Shown here piece by piece: positions 15,724 through 25,471 of a stretch of DNA of 64,000 bases. The stretch spans positions 268,144 to 332,143 of the forward strand of contig CAVYTS010000001.1 of the NCBI GenBank assembly GCA_963771305.1, in the 5' to 3' direction. The translations under genes and the position numbers were made by a program. This DNA comes from CAJCIT01 sp963771305. GTDB lineage: Bacteria; Acidobacteriota; Terriglobia; Bryobacterales; Bryobacteraceae. Under the pieces are notes generated by a model that made no database searches, was not told the DNA's origin, and saw nothing but the letters and a program-made list of their open reading frames with translations. Positions within the stretch are counted from its first letter, which is position 1; each line of letters opens with the position of its first letter.

Positions 15724-17346
15724 ATGCCCTGGGATGATTTGGTTCAACTTGAACACAAACTAAGAGTGGCGTTGGTGGAGTTCGACTGGGAAGGGGCGGA
15801 CGGGGTCTGCGCGGCAATCGTCGACCGGCTCGCCACGGAACCGCATGCATTTCCAGAGGCTTCGGCGCGGCGTATTCTGCAAATGCTCAGAAGGAAGCGC
15901 CGATTCAGAGCGATGGGTTTGCTTGTCGAAGCGCTACTCCAATCGGGTTTGACTACATCGCAGGTCCGTCGCCAATACGCGCAAGCGCTGATCGATCAAC
16001 GGCTACTAAGTGGCGCCGAACTGGTCCTGCAGACGCTCATAAGCGACTCTCAGGTGAATGAGTCGGAGCAGGCGGAAGCGCGCGGTCTAATAGGCAGAGT
16101 CCACAAGCAGCTCTATGTGAACGCCGACGAGAAAGCCGAACCCGATCGAGCGAGGGCCAACCTGCAGCGTTCCTTCGACGCGTATTCGTCGGCCTATACT
16201 CTGAATCCACAGGACAACACTTGGCACGGCATCAATATGGTGGCGTTGCTGGTACGTGCGGAGGACGACGACTTTCCACTACAGGGTGCCACTGATTATA
16301 AGAAGCTCGCCGAGAAAATCCTAAAGGTGCTCGCCGACAAAGAAGCAACCGCGGTGGCGGGGCTTCCAGCTTTTGACATCGCAACCCAGATGGAAGCTGA
16401 GGTGGCTTTGGGCCTTTTCGAGCAAGCTGAAAAGACCGCGAACATATACGCCGACGCTGACGGTGTTGACGCCTTCGAACTGGCGAGCACGCTGCGCCAA
16501 TTGCAAGAGGTCTGGAAACTTAACAACACGGAACCTCCTGGCTCGAGGTTAATTCCAATTCTACGTGCCGCTCTCTTGTCCAAAGAGGGCGGTGGGTTGA
16601 CGGTACCGCTGAAAGAGGCGAGGCGTGATCTCGAGAAGGTTTTCGGCTCTGATTGCTCTCAATCGGTCCAGTGGTATCAAGATGGGCTAAACCGCGCTAG
16701 ATCGATCTGCCGGATCGAGCTGGCCAACCACAAGGGTTACGGCACAGGTTGGCTCGTGAAATCAACCGACTTCTTTCCAAGTGCGGCTTCGCGGCCATTG
16801 GTGCTCACCAATGCTCACGTCATCAGCACGACTTATCCCTCCGCCATCCCACCCCCAAATGCCTGGGTGAACTTCCAGCTGCTTGGGAGGCGGATTCAGA
16901 TGAAGAGTATAGTGTGGTCCTCGCCGGTCCACGAGCTGGATGCAACGTTTATCGACTTAGCCGAAGAACTCGACTGCGATCCAGTTCCGCTTACTCCATA
17001 TCCACTTCAGATGGCCGATCCACCACCGCGAATGTACATCATCGGCCATCCCGGGGGACGCGACCTCGAGTTTTCGTTGTATGACAACCGTCTCATTGCG
17101 TGCAATTCCGACAAACTGCATTACCGCACCCCGACCGAAGGAGGCAGTTCGGGGAGCCCAGTTCTTGACCCAGTAGGCTGGCTGGCGGTCGGACTCCATC
17201 ACGCCGGGAACGCAAACATGCCGAAGCTCGACGGTCCTCCGGGCGCGTCCTATGAAGCAAACGAAGGTATCACGGTGCTGGCAATCCAAAAAAAGACGAG
17301 GGAATCGAGTGGGATGGCGAGCGCCGCGCAAGCGACAGCTACTTGA
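15724..17346 (+). CDS. TPR-S/trypsin-like serine protease fusion
   Basis: 540 aa without signal peptide, so cytoplasmic. Residues 1-310 are helical. They include a segment (ARGLIGRVHKQLYVNA..., ANLQRSFDAYSSAYTLNPQD, GINMVALLVRAED) like the TRAFs-binding/TPR-S module also seen in the protein at 23722. Residues 325-530 are a trypsin-like peptidase with the triad H365 (LTNAHVIS), D406 (HELDATFIDL) and S478 (GGSSGSPV). Such TPR-S-protease proteins are known effectors or transducers in bacterial conflict systems built from modular domains. It may cleave an effector encoded in the cluster. Substrate unknown. Confidence 0.8.
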   Translation: MPWDDLVQLEHKLRVALVEFDWEGADGVCAAIVDRLATEPHAFPEASARRILQMLRRKRRFRAMGLLVEALLQSGLTTSQVRRQYAQALIDQRLLSGAELVLQTLISDSQVNESEQAEARGLIGRVHKQLYVNADEKAEPDRARANLQRSFDAYSSAYTLNPQDNTWHGINMVALLVRAEDDDFPLQGATDYKKLAEKILKVLADKEATAVAGLPAFDIATQMEAEVALGLFEQAEKTANIYADADGVDAFELASTLRQLQEVWKLNNTEPPGSRLIPILRAALLSKEGGGLTVPLKEARRDLEKVFGSDCSQSVQWYQDGLNRARSICRIELANHKGYGTGWLVKSTDFFPSAASRPLVLTNAHVISTTYPSAIPPPNAWVNFQLLGRRIQMKSIVWSSPVHELDATFIDLAEELDCDPVPLTPYPLQMADPPPRMYIIGHPGGRDLEFSLYDNRLIACNSDKLHYRTPTEGGSSGSPVLDPVGWLAVGLHHAGNANMPKLDGPPGASYEANEGITVLAIQKKTRESSGMASAAQATAT

Positions 17347-17445
17347 GGCCGGCCGGGCCCCCGCTGGAAGCACTCTAAAAACAGGTATTTCTCGAGAGGG
17401 AGATCGCTGACCTGCCAACCCAAGGCGCTAAAATCGAATCCGGCC

Positions 17446-20377
17446 ATGGCTCAAGTACCCATCGTCTTCATCTCCTCCACCTCGGAGGACTTGAAAGAAT
17501 AGCGCCAGCAAGCCGCCAAAGCCGCGCGGGCGCTCGGATTCTCCCCGTCGATGATGGAAGACTTCCCCGCCAACGGCCGCGCCCCGTCGCTCGACGAATG
17601 CCTGCGCCAGGTCGAGAGGGCCGACCTCGTCATCGCCATCGTTGCCCACCGCTATGGCTGGCTTCCCAACGACACCGGCCGGCCCGACGCTAAGAGCATC
17701 ACCTGGCTCGAATGTGAGCACGCTTGGAACGTCACCAGGAAAGAAGTCCTGGCGTTCATCGTCGACCCCAAGGCCGACTGGCCCCTTGACCAGTACGAGA
17801 GCTACCGCCTGGTCTCCGAAAGAAAAACTCCTGGCATCCAGCAGCAGGTCGAGCGGAACGAAGCCAATTTGGAACGGTTCAAGCAAGAGCTCAGGGAGTA
17901 TTTCCGCAAAGAATTCAGCGACGGCCCGACTCTAAGAGCCTTGGCCGGCGAATCTCTCAGCCGATGGCTCGAACGCCATCCACAAGCCGCCGCGCCTCTC
18001 GCGCCCGGTGATCCCGAAACTTATCTACAAGCACTGTTCGCCGACACCTGCCAGATCCGCATCATGAAGCTGAAATCGAAGCGCGCCGAGCCCAACGTCT
18101 TCGATATCGACGAAATCTACATCCCGCTCACCACCCTGGCAGTGAGGGAAGAAAAACTCGCACGCCGGAAAACGCGCAAAAAGACGCAGCCCTTAGAGCA
18201 CCTCGACCGCCGCACCGTGCTCGAACAAGCTATCCGCCAGCGCAAAATCGTTCTCATCGGCGATTCCGGCTCCGGCAAATCCACTTTCCTCAAACGCGTT
18301 GCCTTCGAACTCTGCCGCAACATCCAAGGCACGCGGCCGAAAGACGCGCCGGCCTTTCTCGCGCCCGAAGACCGCCGCTTCCCCATCCTCATTCGCACCG
18401 CCGACCTGACCAAACTCCTCGCTGCCGACAAATCTCCCAAGCCGCACGATGCTCCCGACTGGCTCCCTTACTTCCTGGGCAAGCAAAGTGAAGCGTATAA
18501 GTGGGGCTTGGACGAAGCGTTCTTCCGCCGAAAACTGGAAGAAGGCGGCTGCCTGGTGATGGTGGACGGGCTGGACGAGGCCCCAACCGCCGAATGCGCG
18601 AGCGAGTGGCGCGCATTTTCGAGAAAGCCACCGCCGGCTTACTCCAAATGCGACTTTCTGGTCACCACCCGGCCCCAGAGCTAATGAAGCCGATACCGTG
18701 CTGGCCGGCTTCTACACGCTCCGCATCGGGGATCTGGAGCCGCCCGAAATCAAAACGTTCTTCCACCACTTCGCCCGCGCGCTTTCCTTGCCCGAGCACG
18801 AAGTCGAAGACGTTCCAGGAAACCTTGGAAGGTGCTCTCGCGGGCCGCGCCGAGATTCGCGAGATGGCGCGCAGCCCGGTGATGCTGACCGCGCTGGCCG
18901 TCTTGCAGCACAACGATCAGAAGCTGCCCGAACATCGCGTAGAGTTGTATGAATCCATCCTGGGCTGGCTGGCGGCGGCTCGCGACGCGATGGAAGGCCG
19001 ACCCTCCGCCGAGAAATGTCTGGGAGTACCTGCGCAAGCTAGCGCTCTTCCATGCAGGAGGCGGCTGGCGGCCGCTTGGTTCAGATCAACAAGCGCGCTC
19101 GCCGCCGAACTGGCCGCGCAACAACTCGGCGGCGGGATAGAGCAGAACGAAGACTTGCTGGAAGGGGAGACGCAAGATTGCGGCATCATCTCTTCAGTGG
19201 GAACCGATCTCAGGTTCTGGCACCTCAGTTTCCAGGAGTTTCTGGCCGCGCGAGAGATCGCCAGCTTCAGCGACCAGCAGCAGGTGGAACGGATAGTGAA
19301 AAGCCGCAACCTGTATCACCCCGAATGGCGCGAAATGCTGCGCCTGCTGGGCGGCATCTTGAAACAGCAGGGCGCGCAAAAGATCGAAGGGCTGTTCCGA
19401 GCTATTTTGGATACGGCTGGGCGACCGGCCAACGCTGGAAGCGCAGACGCGCTGCGCCGCGCTGCTGAGCGCAAATGATGCGCGATTTGAAGCCCATGGG
19501 CTACCAGCCGGCGAGCGCGAAGTATGAACAGACCGTCAAGGCCGTGATGCGCATCTTCGAACCCGGCGAGGCGGAGCAGATTGATATCAAGACGCGCATC
19601 GAAGCGGCGGATCTGTTGGGGCAGGTGGGAGATCCGAGGCTGGATGACGATAACTGGGTAGTGATCCCGGCGGGTACGTGCACAATGGGAGCGCAGAAGC
19701 AAGGGGGCCCCAATCACGACCCGGAGGCTTATGACGACTAAATCGCCGGTGCACGAGGTCTCGCTCAGGGCATTCCGCATCGGGCGTTTCCCAGTCACCG
19801 TGCAGGAGTACGCCAGGTTCACGAAGCACGGCGGTTACAAAACCCGCAAGTATTGGGCCGGGGGCTTTGGCAAAATCCACGGAGCCTGAGGATTGGGAGG
19901 ACTAAAGCGCTACCCGAACCGGCCGGTGGTCGGAGTGAGCTGGTATGAGGCGGCGGCGTATTGCGCCTGGGCCGGCGGACGATTGCCGACCGAAGCGGAA
20001 TGGGAGCGCGCGGCCGCGGCCAGCGGAGCGTAACCATATCCGTGGGGCGATTTGCCGGCGCTCGACCACACTCGCGCCAACTACGAAAGGAAAGTCGGCC
20101 ATCCGACGCCCGTGGGCCTCTATCCAGCGGGGAACAGCGAGGAAGGATTGTGCGACATGCTGGGCAACGTTTTCGAGTGGTGCAGCGATTGGTATGGCAA
20201 GTACAGCGAGGGACGACAAGATAACCCGACGGGACCCCAAACGGAGAAGCGAAAATTTTGCGCGGGGGCTCCTGGAACGTCGAGCCAAGGTTTGTCCGCG
20301 TCTCGTACCGTGACGGGCGCGAGCCTACGTACCGTGACAACGATATCGGGTTTCGTTGTGATGGGGAATTACGTTGA
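17446..20377 (+). pseudogene. DUF4062-NACHT-FGE-sulfatase fusion, multiply broken
   Basis: Start ATG 17446 (MAQVPIVFISSTSEDLKE), then an in-frame TAG at 17500 where relatives have Tyr. The long frame 17551-18684 carries the rest of DUF4062 (ADLVIAIVAHRYGWLP) and a NACHT NTPase (Walker A GDSGSGKSTFLKR, Walker B CLVMVDGLDEAPT). Alternating frames then give REIREMARSPVMLTALAVLQ, the helical NACHT-associated region, VIPAGTCTMGAQKQ, RLPTEAEWERAA and LGNVFEWCSDWYG of a formylglycine-generating-enzyme-like domain, ending IGFRCDGELR. At least seven frame breaks or stops are visible. The ancestor was a STAND-type signalling protein; this copy cannot make it. Confidence 0.85.
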
Positions 20378-20431
20378 GCGTTTTGTGTTTTGCGTTGACG
20401 AGGGGGTTCCAAGGGGGAGACTTCCCCCTAT
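20363..20431 (+). repeat. 3' segment inverted with respect to 22041-22110
   Basis: The 69 bp after the FGE stop, from GGGGAATTACGTTGAGC through GTTGACGAGGGGGTTC to the hairpin AGGGGGA-GACT-TCCCCCT (20412-20429), match the reverse complement of 22041-22110 at about three quarters of positions. Both follow FGE domains ending GFRC-GELR. Thus two FGE genes with homologous 3' ends face each other around the TIR gene. The hairpin may act as a terminator but lacks a following T run here. Confidence 0.6.
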
Positions 20432-20539
20432 CGCCAATAAGCCGTCCGACGGCAAACAATTGACAGAAAGATTAGGGCGAACAATAAGGCGGTGCCGACT
20501 ATGCTCCTGTGTGTGTTTCGGTTTGTTCGTTTGGAGTGG

Positions 20540-20741
20540 CCACCAATCGATCGCGATCGAGAATGCTGCGCTCCGACTGCAGCTTCGCGCTTTCCAGCGG
20601 ACTGGAAAAGGTCCGATGCTGACGACGTCTGATGGCATGTTCTGGTCTGCTTTGGCGACGCCCTGGAGCGGCTGGCGCGATGCACTTGTAATCATTCAAC
20701 CCGAAACTGCGGCCCGATGGCAACGCGAACGGTTCCTTTAG
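20540..20741 (+). pseudogene. Integrase/transposase N-terminal fragment
   Basis: Frame reading IENAALRLQLRAFQRTGKGP, then SDGMFWSALATPWSGWRDAL and VIIQPETAARWQRERF before a stop. This is the N-terminal region common to IS3/IS481-like DDE integrases of the helix-turn-helix type (a pattern of ENLALRQQL...FW..L...W..WR.AL..VKPETV..WHR). The catalytic domain is missing. It is a remnant between the FGE and TIR pseudogenes. Confidence 0.55.
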
Positions 20742-20779
20742 AAACGCCTGCAGTGAATGTAATCTACAATACACCTCCT

Positions 20780-21904
20780 ATGAGTGACATATTTCTTAGC
20801 TATTCATCTCATCCGCGGACCGCGCCAAGGTCAAGCTCGTAGTGGACGCACTTGAGAAACGAGGATGGTCGGTCTGGTGGGATCATCACATACTGCCCGG
20901 CAAGATGTGGGATGAGACGTTAGGTGCCGAATTGACAGCTGCCAGATGTGTCGTAGTGCTTTGGTCGAGACGCTCCGTTGAATCCGAATGGGTGAGTACG
21001 GAAAGCTCATGAGGCAAAGCAGCGAAAGATTTTGGTCCCAGCGCTACTTGACGATGTTGAGATCCCCCTTGCTTTTAAGATTGTGCAAGCTGCTCGTCTC
21101 ACTGACTGGTCAGGTAGATCAGAGAGCGCCGAAGTCAATGCGTTGGTGTCGGCCGTTTCCGAGGTGTTGTTGAGGAACCCTGCCCCAGTCCATGCGACTG
21201 GAACAGCCAGAGATCGAGCCCAAAAGATTCTGGAGGCAGCAGTCCGGAGACGCACCCGCTGGCTCCTGGCACTAGCAAGCGCAGTGGCGCTCGTCTGCGC
21301 CTCACTAATCCTCTGGCATCTCATTGCGGTCCGCCCTGTGTTTGGGGTCGCATCGGTTCTCGGACTCAAACGAATGGAAAGGGGGAAGTACTCAAGCGAC
21401 GAAACGAACGGCTGGGGAGCAGAATAAGAAACGCCCATGAATCCATCGAAATGTTGCTTCCCAATGCCTACAGCATTTCTCAAACCTTCAGGGAAGACTT
21501 CACTAAGTTTTTTAAGACAGATGGCACGTTAAGTGCGAGCCATTTTTGCCACGCCGGAGAGCGATTTCTACAAAGAGATGACCCAAATCACACTCGGCCA
21601 AAAATGGCAGCCCAAAGACCTCGAAACCAATAAGGGCTTCGTAGGAGCAAGCAAACAACGCCTCCTGGACGCAGCCATGGGAGACGAAAAAAGGATAGAG
21701 TTCCGATACTTTAACACGCAGTTTCGAGTTCCGGTGATTATCATTGATAATAAATATTGCTTCGTGACGCTGCGCCTTCCTCCGAATGAAGGAGGAGGAT
21801 CCCCACGCTTCGAGTTCGAGGGCGAGGACAGCTTCGTCAAGACCTGCAAGAGTCACTTTCAGGCGGTCTGGAATGCTAGCCGGGAACGAGCCAACGAACC
21901 GTAA
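20780..21904 (+). pseudogene. TIR-TM protein with C-terminal PLD-like region, frameshifted
   Basis: Starts MSDIFLSYSS. A frame change within codons 10-13 gives DRAKVKLVVDALEKRGWSVW, then RCVVVLWSRRSVESEWV. A second break leads to AKQRKILVPALLDDVEIPLA. This is a TIR domain of the TIR_2 type. A membrane span (WLLALASAVALVCASLILWH) follows. A further frame holds RNAHESIEMLLPNAYSIS, RAIFATPESDFYKEM and FRVPVIIIDNKYCFVTLRLP, resembling PLD-fold sensor regions that follow such TIR-TM units. There are at least three frame breaks (near 20810, 21005 and 21530). It was a membrane-anchored TIR signalling protein, now inactive. Confidence 0.7.
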
Positions 21905-22041
21905 CAACAATATCGGGGTTTCGTTGTGCTGGGTATGCGGAGCGCGGTCAGCCGCGGGCCAGAGCCGTATTCTTCACGAAGGATGGTAGCCGGAAGGCGA
22001 ACGTCGGCCCGGCCTTCTCTGTGATGAAAAAGTTTTAGTCC

Positions 22042-22061
22042 CAGGGGGAAGAATCCCCCTG
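22042..22061 (-). terminator. Rho-independent terminator after the TIR-FGE gene
   Basis: Perfect 8-bp stem CAGGGGGA / TCCCCCTG with a 4-nt loop, lying 35 bp beyond the stop of the minus-strand FGE gene. On the minus strand it is followed about 10 nt later by CTTTTT (22026-22031). The hairpin resembles that at 20412-20429. Confidence 0.55.
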
Positions 22062-22095
22062 AGAACCCCCTCGTCAACTCAAAACGCAAAAAGCA

Positions 22096-23306
22096 TCAAC
22101 GTAATTCCCCGGCACAACGAAAGCCGATACTGAAGTCGCGAAGCGCTGGCACGAACCTGCCACGGTTCGAGACGCGCACGTTCTTTGGGTAGACGGCCCA
22201 GGAGCCCCCGCGCAGAATTCTCTTTCCGCCGCCTCCGGGTTGTCGCTTGTCATTGTACCCGCCATACCAATCCCCGCACCACTCCCAGACGTTACCTAAC
22301 ATGTCGTAAAGACCCCACGCGTTGGGGGATTTCAGCGCTACTAGATGTGTTCTTTTTTCGCTATTCTCGCTGTACCAGGCAATTTCGTCGAGGCTGTCGT
22401 AACGGCTGCCTGTGGTTCCGGCACGGGCGGCGTACTCTCATTCTGCTTCCGTCGGCAGCCTCATTCCCACTGCCTCGCAATAGGACTTTGCTTCCTCCCA
22501 CCTCACACTGTCAACCGGAAGGTCGTCGCCTTTGAAGTGGCTCGGATTCTTTCCCATCACCGCCTTGTAGGCTGCTTGCGTGACTGCCGTTTGGCCCATC
22601 CAAAACCCGCGGCTGATGCTCACTTCGTGTGCGGGTTCATCGTCATAGCACTCCGAATCGCTCGGCGAGCAGCCCATCATGAACTTCACCGGAGGAATCC
22701 ACACGTAGCGAAGGTCGTCTCTCGGGTTGACCTTAACCTTAACCAGGGTGAGCGGCGTGCGCAGCGCGGCCTCTGTGGGCCGCAAACTGGATTCGTTGCT
22801 CACCGCGCATGCCGACGTTGAAATGATCTGAGCGGGGGCATAGTTGGCGTCGCTTTGCCGGGATCGGCGACCGGCGTTGCCCCTGTTCCTCCCGCCGGCG
22901 GAGCACCGACCCCCAACACTGCCGTGACGGCCTTGGCCAGCTCTTCGAATTCAGGATTCGGCAGTTTGCCACGCCAGCCCGCCAAATTCGCTGCCTGGTA
23001 CCTCCGAAATGCCAGCGGAATCCTCGCCGGATCCAGCGGATCCAGCAATACCGGAACCAGAATGCCACGCCGTTTCGCTTCGCCGGCTTCGGTCCGAACC
23101 CACTCCCGCCCGACAGATACCTCCGACCAGGCCACGATCACGCAGCGGGACGCCGCTAGCGCGGCTTCGATCTCCTCTTCCCAGTCCCTGCCCGCCAGAA
23201 TGGTCCGGTCCCACCACACCGTCCAGCCGCGCGACTCCAACGCGAGCACGAGCGGCCTGATCCTCGCCCGATCCTCGCTCGCGTAGCTAATGAAAATGTC
23301 GCTCAC
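22096..23306 (-). pseudogene. TIR-FGE-sulfatase fusion, frameshift and nonsense
   Basis: Start GTG 23306 (VSDIFISYASEDRARIRPLV). The TIR domain continues through RGWTVWWDRTILAGRDWEEE and RCVIVAWSEVSVGREWV to about residue 135. The frame then ends at 22800; the neighbouring frame, overlapping by GTGA, carries the FGE-like domain (YVWIPPVKFMMGCSPSDSEC, MGQTAVTQAAYKAVMGKNPS). At RLPTEAE the expected Trp is TGA. Beyond it the frame continues with EYAARAGTTGSRYDSLDEIA, LGNVWEWCGDWYGG and ILRGGSWAVYPKNVRV to IGFRCAGELR. One frameshift plus one W-to-stop change inactivate it. FGE-like domains in such proteins often act as binding modules rather than enzymes. Confidence 0.8.
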
Positions 23307-23721
23307 AGTCTGACAGTGTCCGGACTCCAGGCGTGCCGCGCTTGCGGTCGCGCCGTTGTGCATCCGCCAGATGCACCACATACTTAGCGCCGCATGAAGT
23401 GTGATCAGTCCATCTGATCAATCGATCACACCGGCAAACGCCAACGAAGACCGGGCCGGGCGCGATGACCGTTTTGCCCGCAAACCTAGTCAGGAAATAT
23501 GCATGCGAGCGCTAATGCCCGCTGCAACCACGAGATCCAAACCCCCCGTGTTTCAAAGGCCGACCCAGCACCGGCATCGGCTTGGATCGATGGAAGAGCC
23601 GCGCGTAGATCGCGAGAAATAGACTGCACCTCATGCACGATTGGGCGCCAAGCGCCACGGCAATCCGATGCAGAGGCCGGCTCAAACCCCAAGCAGGATC
23701 CTTCTGCCAGACTCAAGCTGG
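23307..23721. other. Non-coding stretch, nothing recognised
   Basis: About 415 bp upstream of the TIR-FGE gene and downstream of the DRHyd/TPR-S gene. A short dyad TGATCAGTCCATCTGATCA lies at about 23402-23420. No protein-like ORF and no RNA gene was seen. Confidence 0.4.
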
Positions 23722-25041
23722 CTAGTTCGAACCGGCGGACGCGTGTTTCAGTAGGGCTTTCTCGATCTCTAATTGCCAAGACGGGCCCTCGCCCCGTGTC
23801 TCCCTGGCTTGGAGAATGAAATTGAGATTCCTCGCGGTTGTTTCGCGCTCCCACGGCTCGCGTGAGGCGGCGAGCGCCTTCGGTAGTGTGGCTTTGGCTT
23901 GGGTCTCGTCGTTCGCCAGGACCGCCAGTTCCAGCAGCGTTGCCCAATCCCAGTAGTCGGGCTTGCCATTCGCGATCTTTCGCTCAACCGCGTAGCGGAC
24001 CACCGGCAGGATCTGGTCTTTACGTGGATCGGGCGGGTTCTTCATCTCCATCGACGTGACAGCGTTGATGCCAGGGAAGGCGTCTCTCCAATCCGTTTGA
24101 AACCCTGACAAATAGGTCTCTATGGTTTTATCGAGGTAGCCGTCGGCGAGGATGTCATCGCCGGCGTTCTTTGCATCGTCCCACTGGTCTTTGTAGACCC
24201 GGCCCAGCAGGCCCAGCGTCTCGCTGCTAGGGCCGCGCTCAGTGACCAGACTGGTTAAGACTTCTTCAGCTTCGTCGCGCCGCTTTAACCGGTTCAGCGC
24301 GAATCCGAGCTGCTCTCTCACCATCACCGTCGCGGCCAGGGGCGGCGTCATCTTTTGAACCAGATCCACCATCTCCTGCCAGCTCGAGGTCCCGCGATAT
24401 GAGAGGAGGAGATCAATCACAACCCCGGATTCCGTGTCGGCGATGTCCCCCAGCTCTTTCTCGACCGCCTTCACTGCGTCTTTTCCTTGCTTCTTGGCAA
24501 CTCTTAGTTTGCTCTTAAGGTCGTTTGAATATTGGACCTGATCCCGGAAGGCATCGGTTCTCTCGTGCGGTATCGTACCCGGCTGCAATCCCTCCACGAG
24601 TTGGAACAGCGGACTGTCCTGCTTCCCCTTGCGCGCCTCAATCAGCAGGTTGGCGATGGACTTCCTGGTGTCCGCGATCTGCGACTCATCGGGCACACCG
24701 GCATCGGTCAATTTGTAGTGCACGGTGCGGAGCATTTGGACATCGAACGGCAGGCGACTATCCTGCGCAATGAGCGGAACGGTGCTCCAGGGCCGAAACG
24801 CGTGACGAATGCCGAGCTCATAAAAGACGTTGGCATTCGCCAGGGTCAAATCCGCGACTGCAAAATCGCAAAGGATCAGCCGTTCAAACATCGGCTTATG
24901 GATAATGCCGCCCACCGTCTCTTCGTCGGCGCGTAAGGGCTCTAGGTCAGCGTCCACGATGGCCGGAGCAATCAGCTTGTTATAGACAGAATCGAAGTCA
25001 ATCACCGATCCCGTGGGACTCGATTTCTTACCGAAGGGCAT
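23722..25041 (-). CDS. Deoxyribohydrolase-like plus TRAFs-binding (TPR-S) protein
   Basis: 439 aa from ATG 25041. Residues 1-130 are a nucleoside-deoxyribosyltransferase/TIR-like Rossmannoid domain (MPFGKKSSPTGSVIDFDSVY, LEPLRADEETVGGIIHKPMF, FAVADLTLANANVFYELGIR, with FYELGIRHA as hallmark). Residues 200-430 are a helical TPR-S/TRAFs-binding region (GLLGRVYKDQWDDAKNAGDD, FPGINAVTSMEM). The same order occurs at the N-terminus of animal ASK/MAP3K5-type kinases. The domain may hydrolyse a nucleotide-derived ligand and relay state through the TPRs. A ribosome-binding site (GGAGGT) sits 5 nt before an in-frame CTG at 25065 that would add LKPLCFVL, matching the usual family N-terminus. It is on the same strand as the GroEL-CHAT gene. 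Confidence 0.8.
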   Translation of the reverse strand: MPFGKKSSPTGSVIDFDSVYNKLIAPAIVDADLEPLRADEETVGGIIHKPMFERLILCDFAVADLTLANANVFYELGIRHAFRPWSTVPLIAQDSRLPFDVQMLRTVHYKLTDAGVPDESQIADTRKSIANLLIEARKGKQDSPLFQLVEGLQPGTIPHERTDAFRDQVQYSNDLKSKLRVAKKQGKDAVKAVEKELGDIADTESGVVIDLLLSYRGTSSWQEMVDLVQKMTPPLAATVMVREQLGFALNRLKRRDEAEEVLTSLVTERGPSSETLGLLGRVYKDQWDDAKNAGDDILADGYLDKTIETYLSGFQTDWRDAFPGINAVTSMEMKNPPDPRKDQILPVVRYAVERKIANGKPDYWDWATLLELAVLANDETQAKATLPKALAASREPWERETTARNLNFILQARETRGEGPSWQLEIEKALLKHASAGSN

Positions 25042-25090
25042 CAGAACGAAGCAAAGCGGTTTCAGGATTCACCTCCGAATCCCTGATCAT

Positions 25091-25447
25091 TCATCTACAC
25101 AATAGCTCAGGGCCTGCATGGCGGTACTTGACGCCCCTGGCATCCTGCTCGATTCCGCCGGATAACAATTTACTGATGGCAGATTGCAGTGCCAGGCGTT
25201 GGCGAACTGCATCGTTTGCCTTTCGAGAACGGAACACTTTGGGCGGTTCTTCGTGCGAAGGGGATTTGCACTGAGCCGCTGCGGCGTCAGGATGGACCGC
25301 TTCGGCTCCGCCGCCGCTTCCTGATGGCGACCTAGGGGAGTGATTTCCAGGGGCGGCAATTGCAGGAAGATCTCGGGCTGGAGTTCCCGTACTCTGGTTG
25401 CTACCGGCAATAACGCGGGATAAAATCAATTGTTCCTGAGCGGACAT
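25091..25447 (-). CDS. Hypothetical Pro/Ala/Ser-rich ORF
   Basis: 118 codons starting MSAQEQLILSRVIAGSNQST, then a low-complexity Pro/Ser/Gly/Ala middle and a basic C-terminus (RSRKANDAVRQRLALQSAIS). It lies just upstream of the DRHyd/TPR-S gene and divergent to the 3-TM gene. No good ribosome-binding site is visible, and another frame is open over most of its length. It could be a genuine small linker-like protein or chance. Confidence 0.25.
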   Translation of the reverse strand: MSAQEQLILSRVIAGSNQSTGTPARDLPAIAAPGNHSPRSPSGSGGGAEAVHPDAAAAQCKSPSHEEPPKVFRSRKANDAVRQRLALQSAISKLLSGGIEQDARGVKYRHAGPELLCR

Positions 25448-25471
25448 AATTCAGGCAAACAGGAGGTGAGC

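Noticed and set aside
21880..22110. Possible diversity-generating retroelement variable region
   Set aside because: FGE/lectin-like ends are present but no reverse transcriptase, template repeat or adenine-specific mismatch pattern is visible.
22430..22445. TGA as selenocysteine or readthrough codon in the FGE domain
   Set aside because: The position is a conserved Trp, no SECIS-like structure was apparent, and the gene has a separate frameshift; nonsense mutation is simpler.
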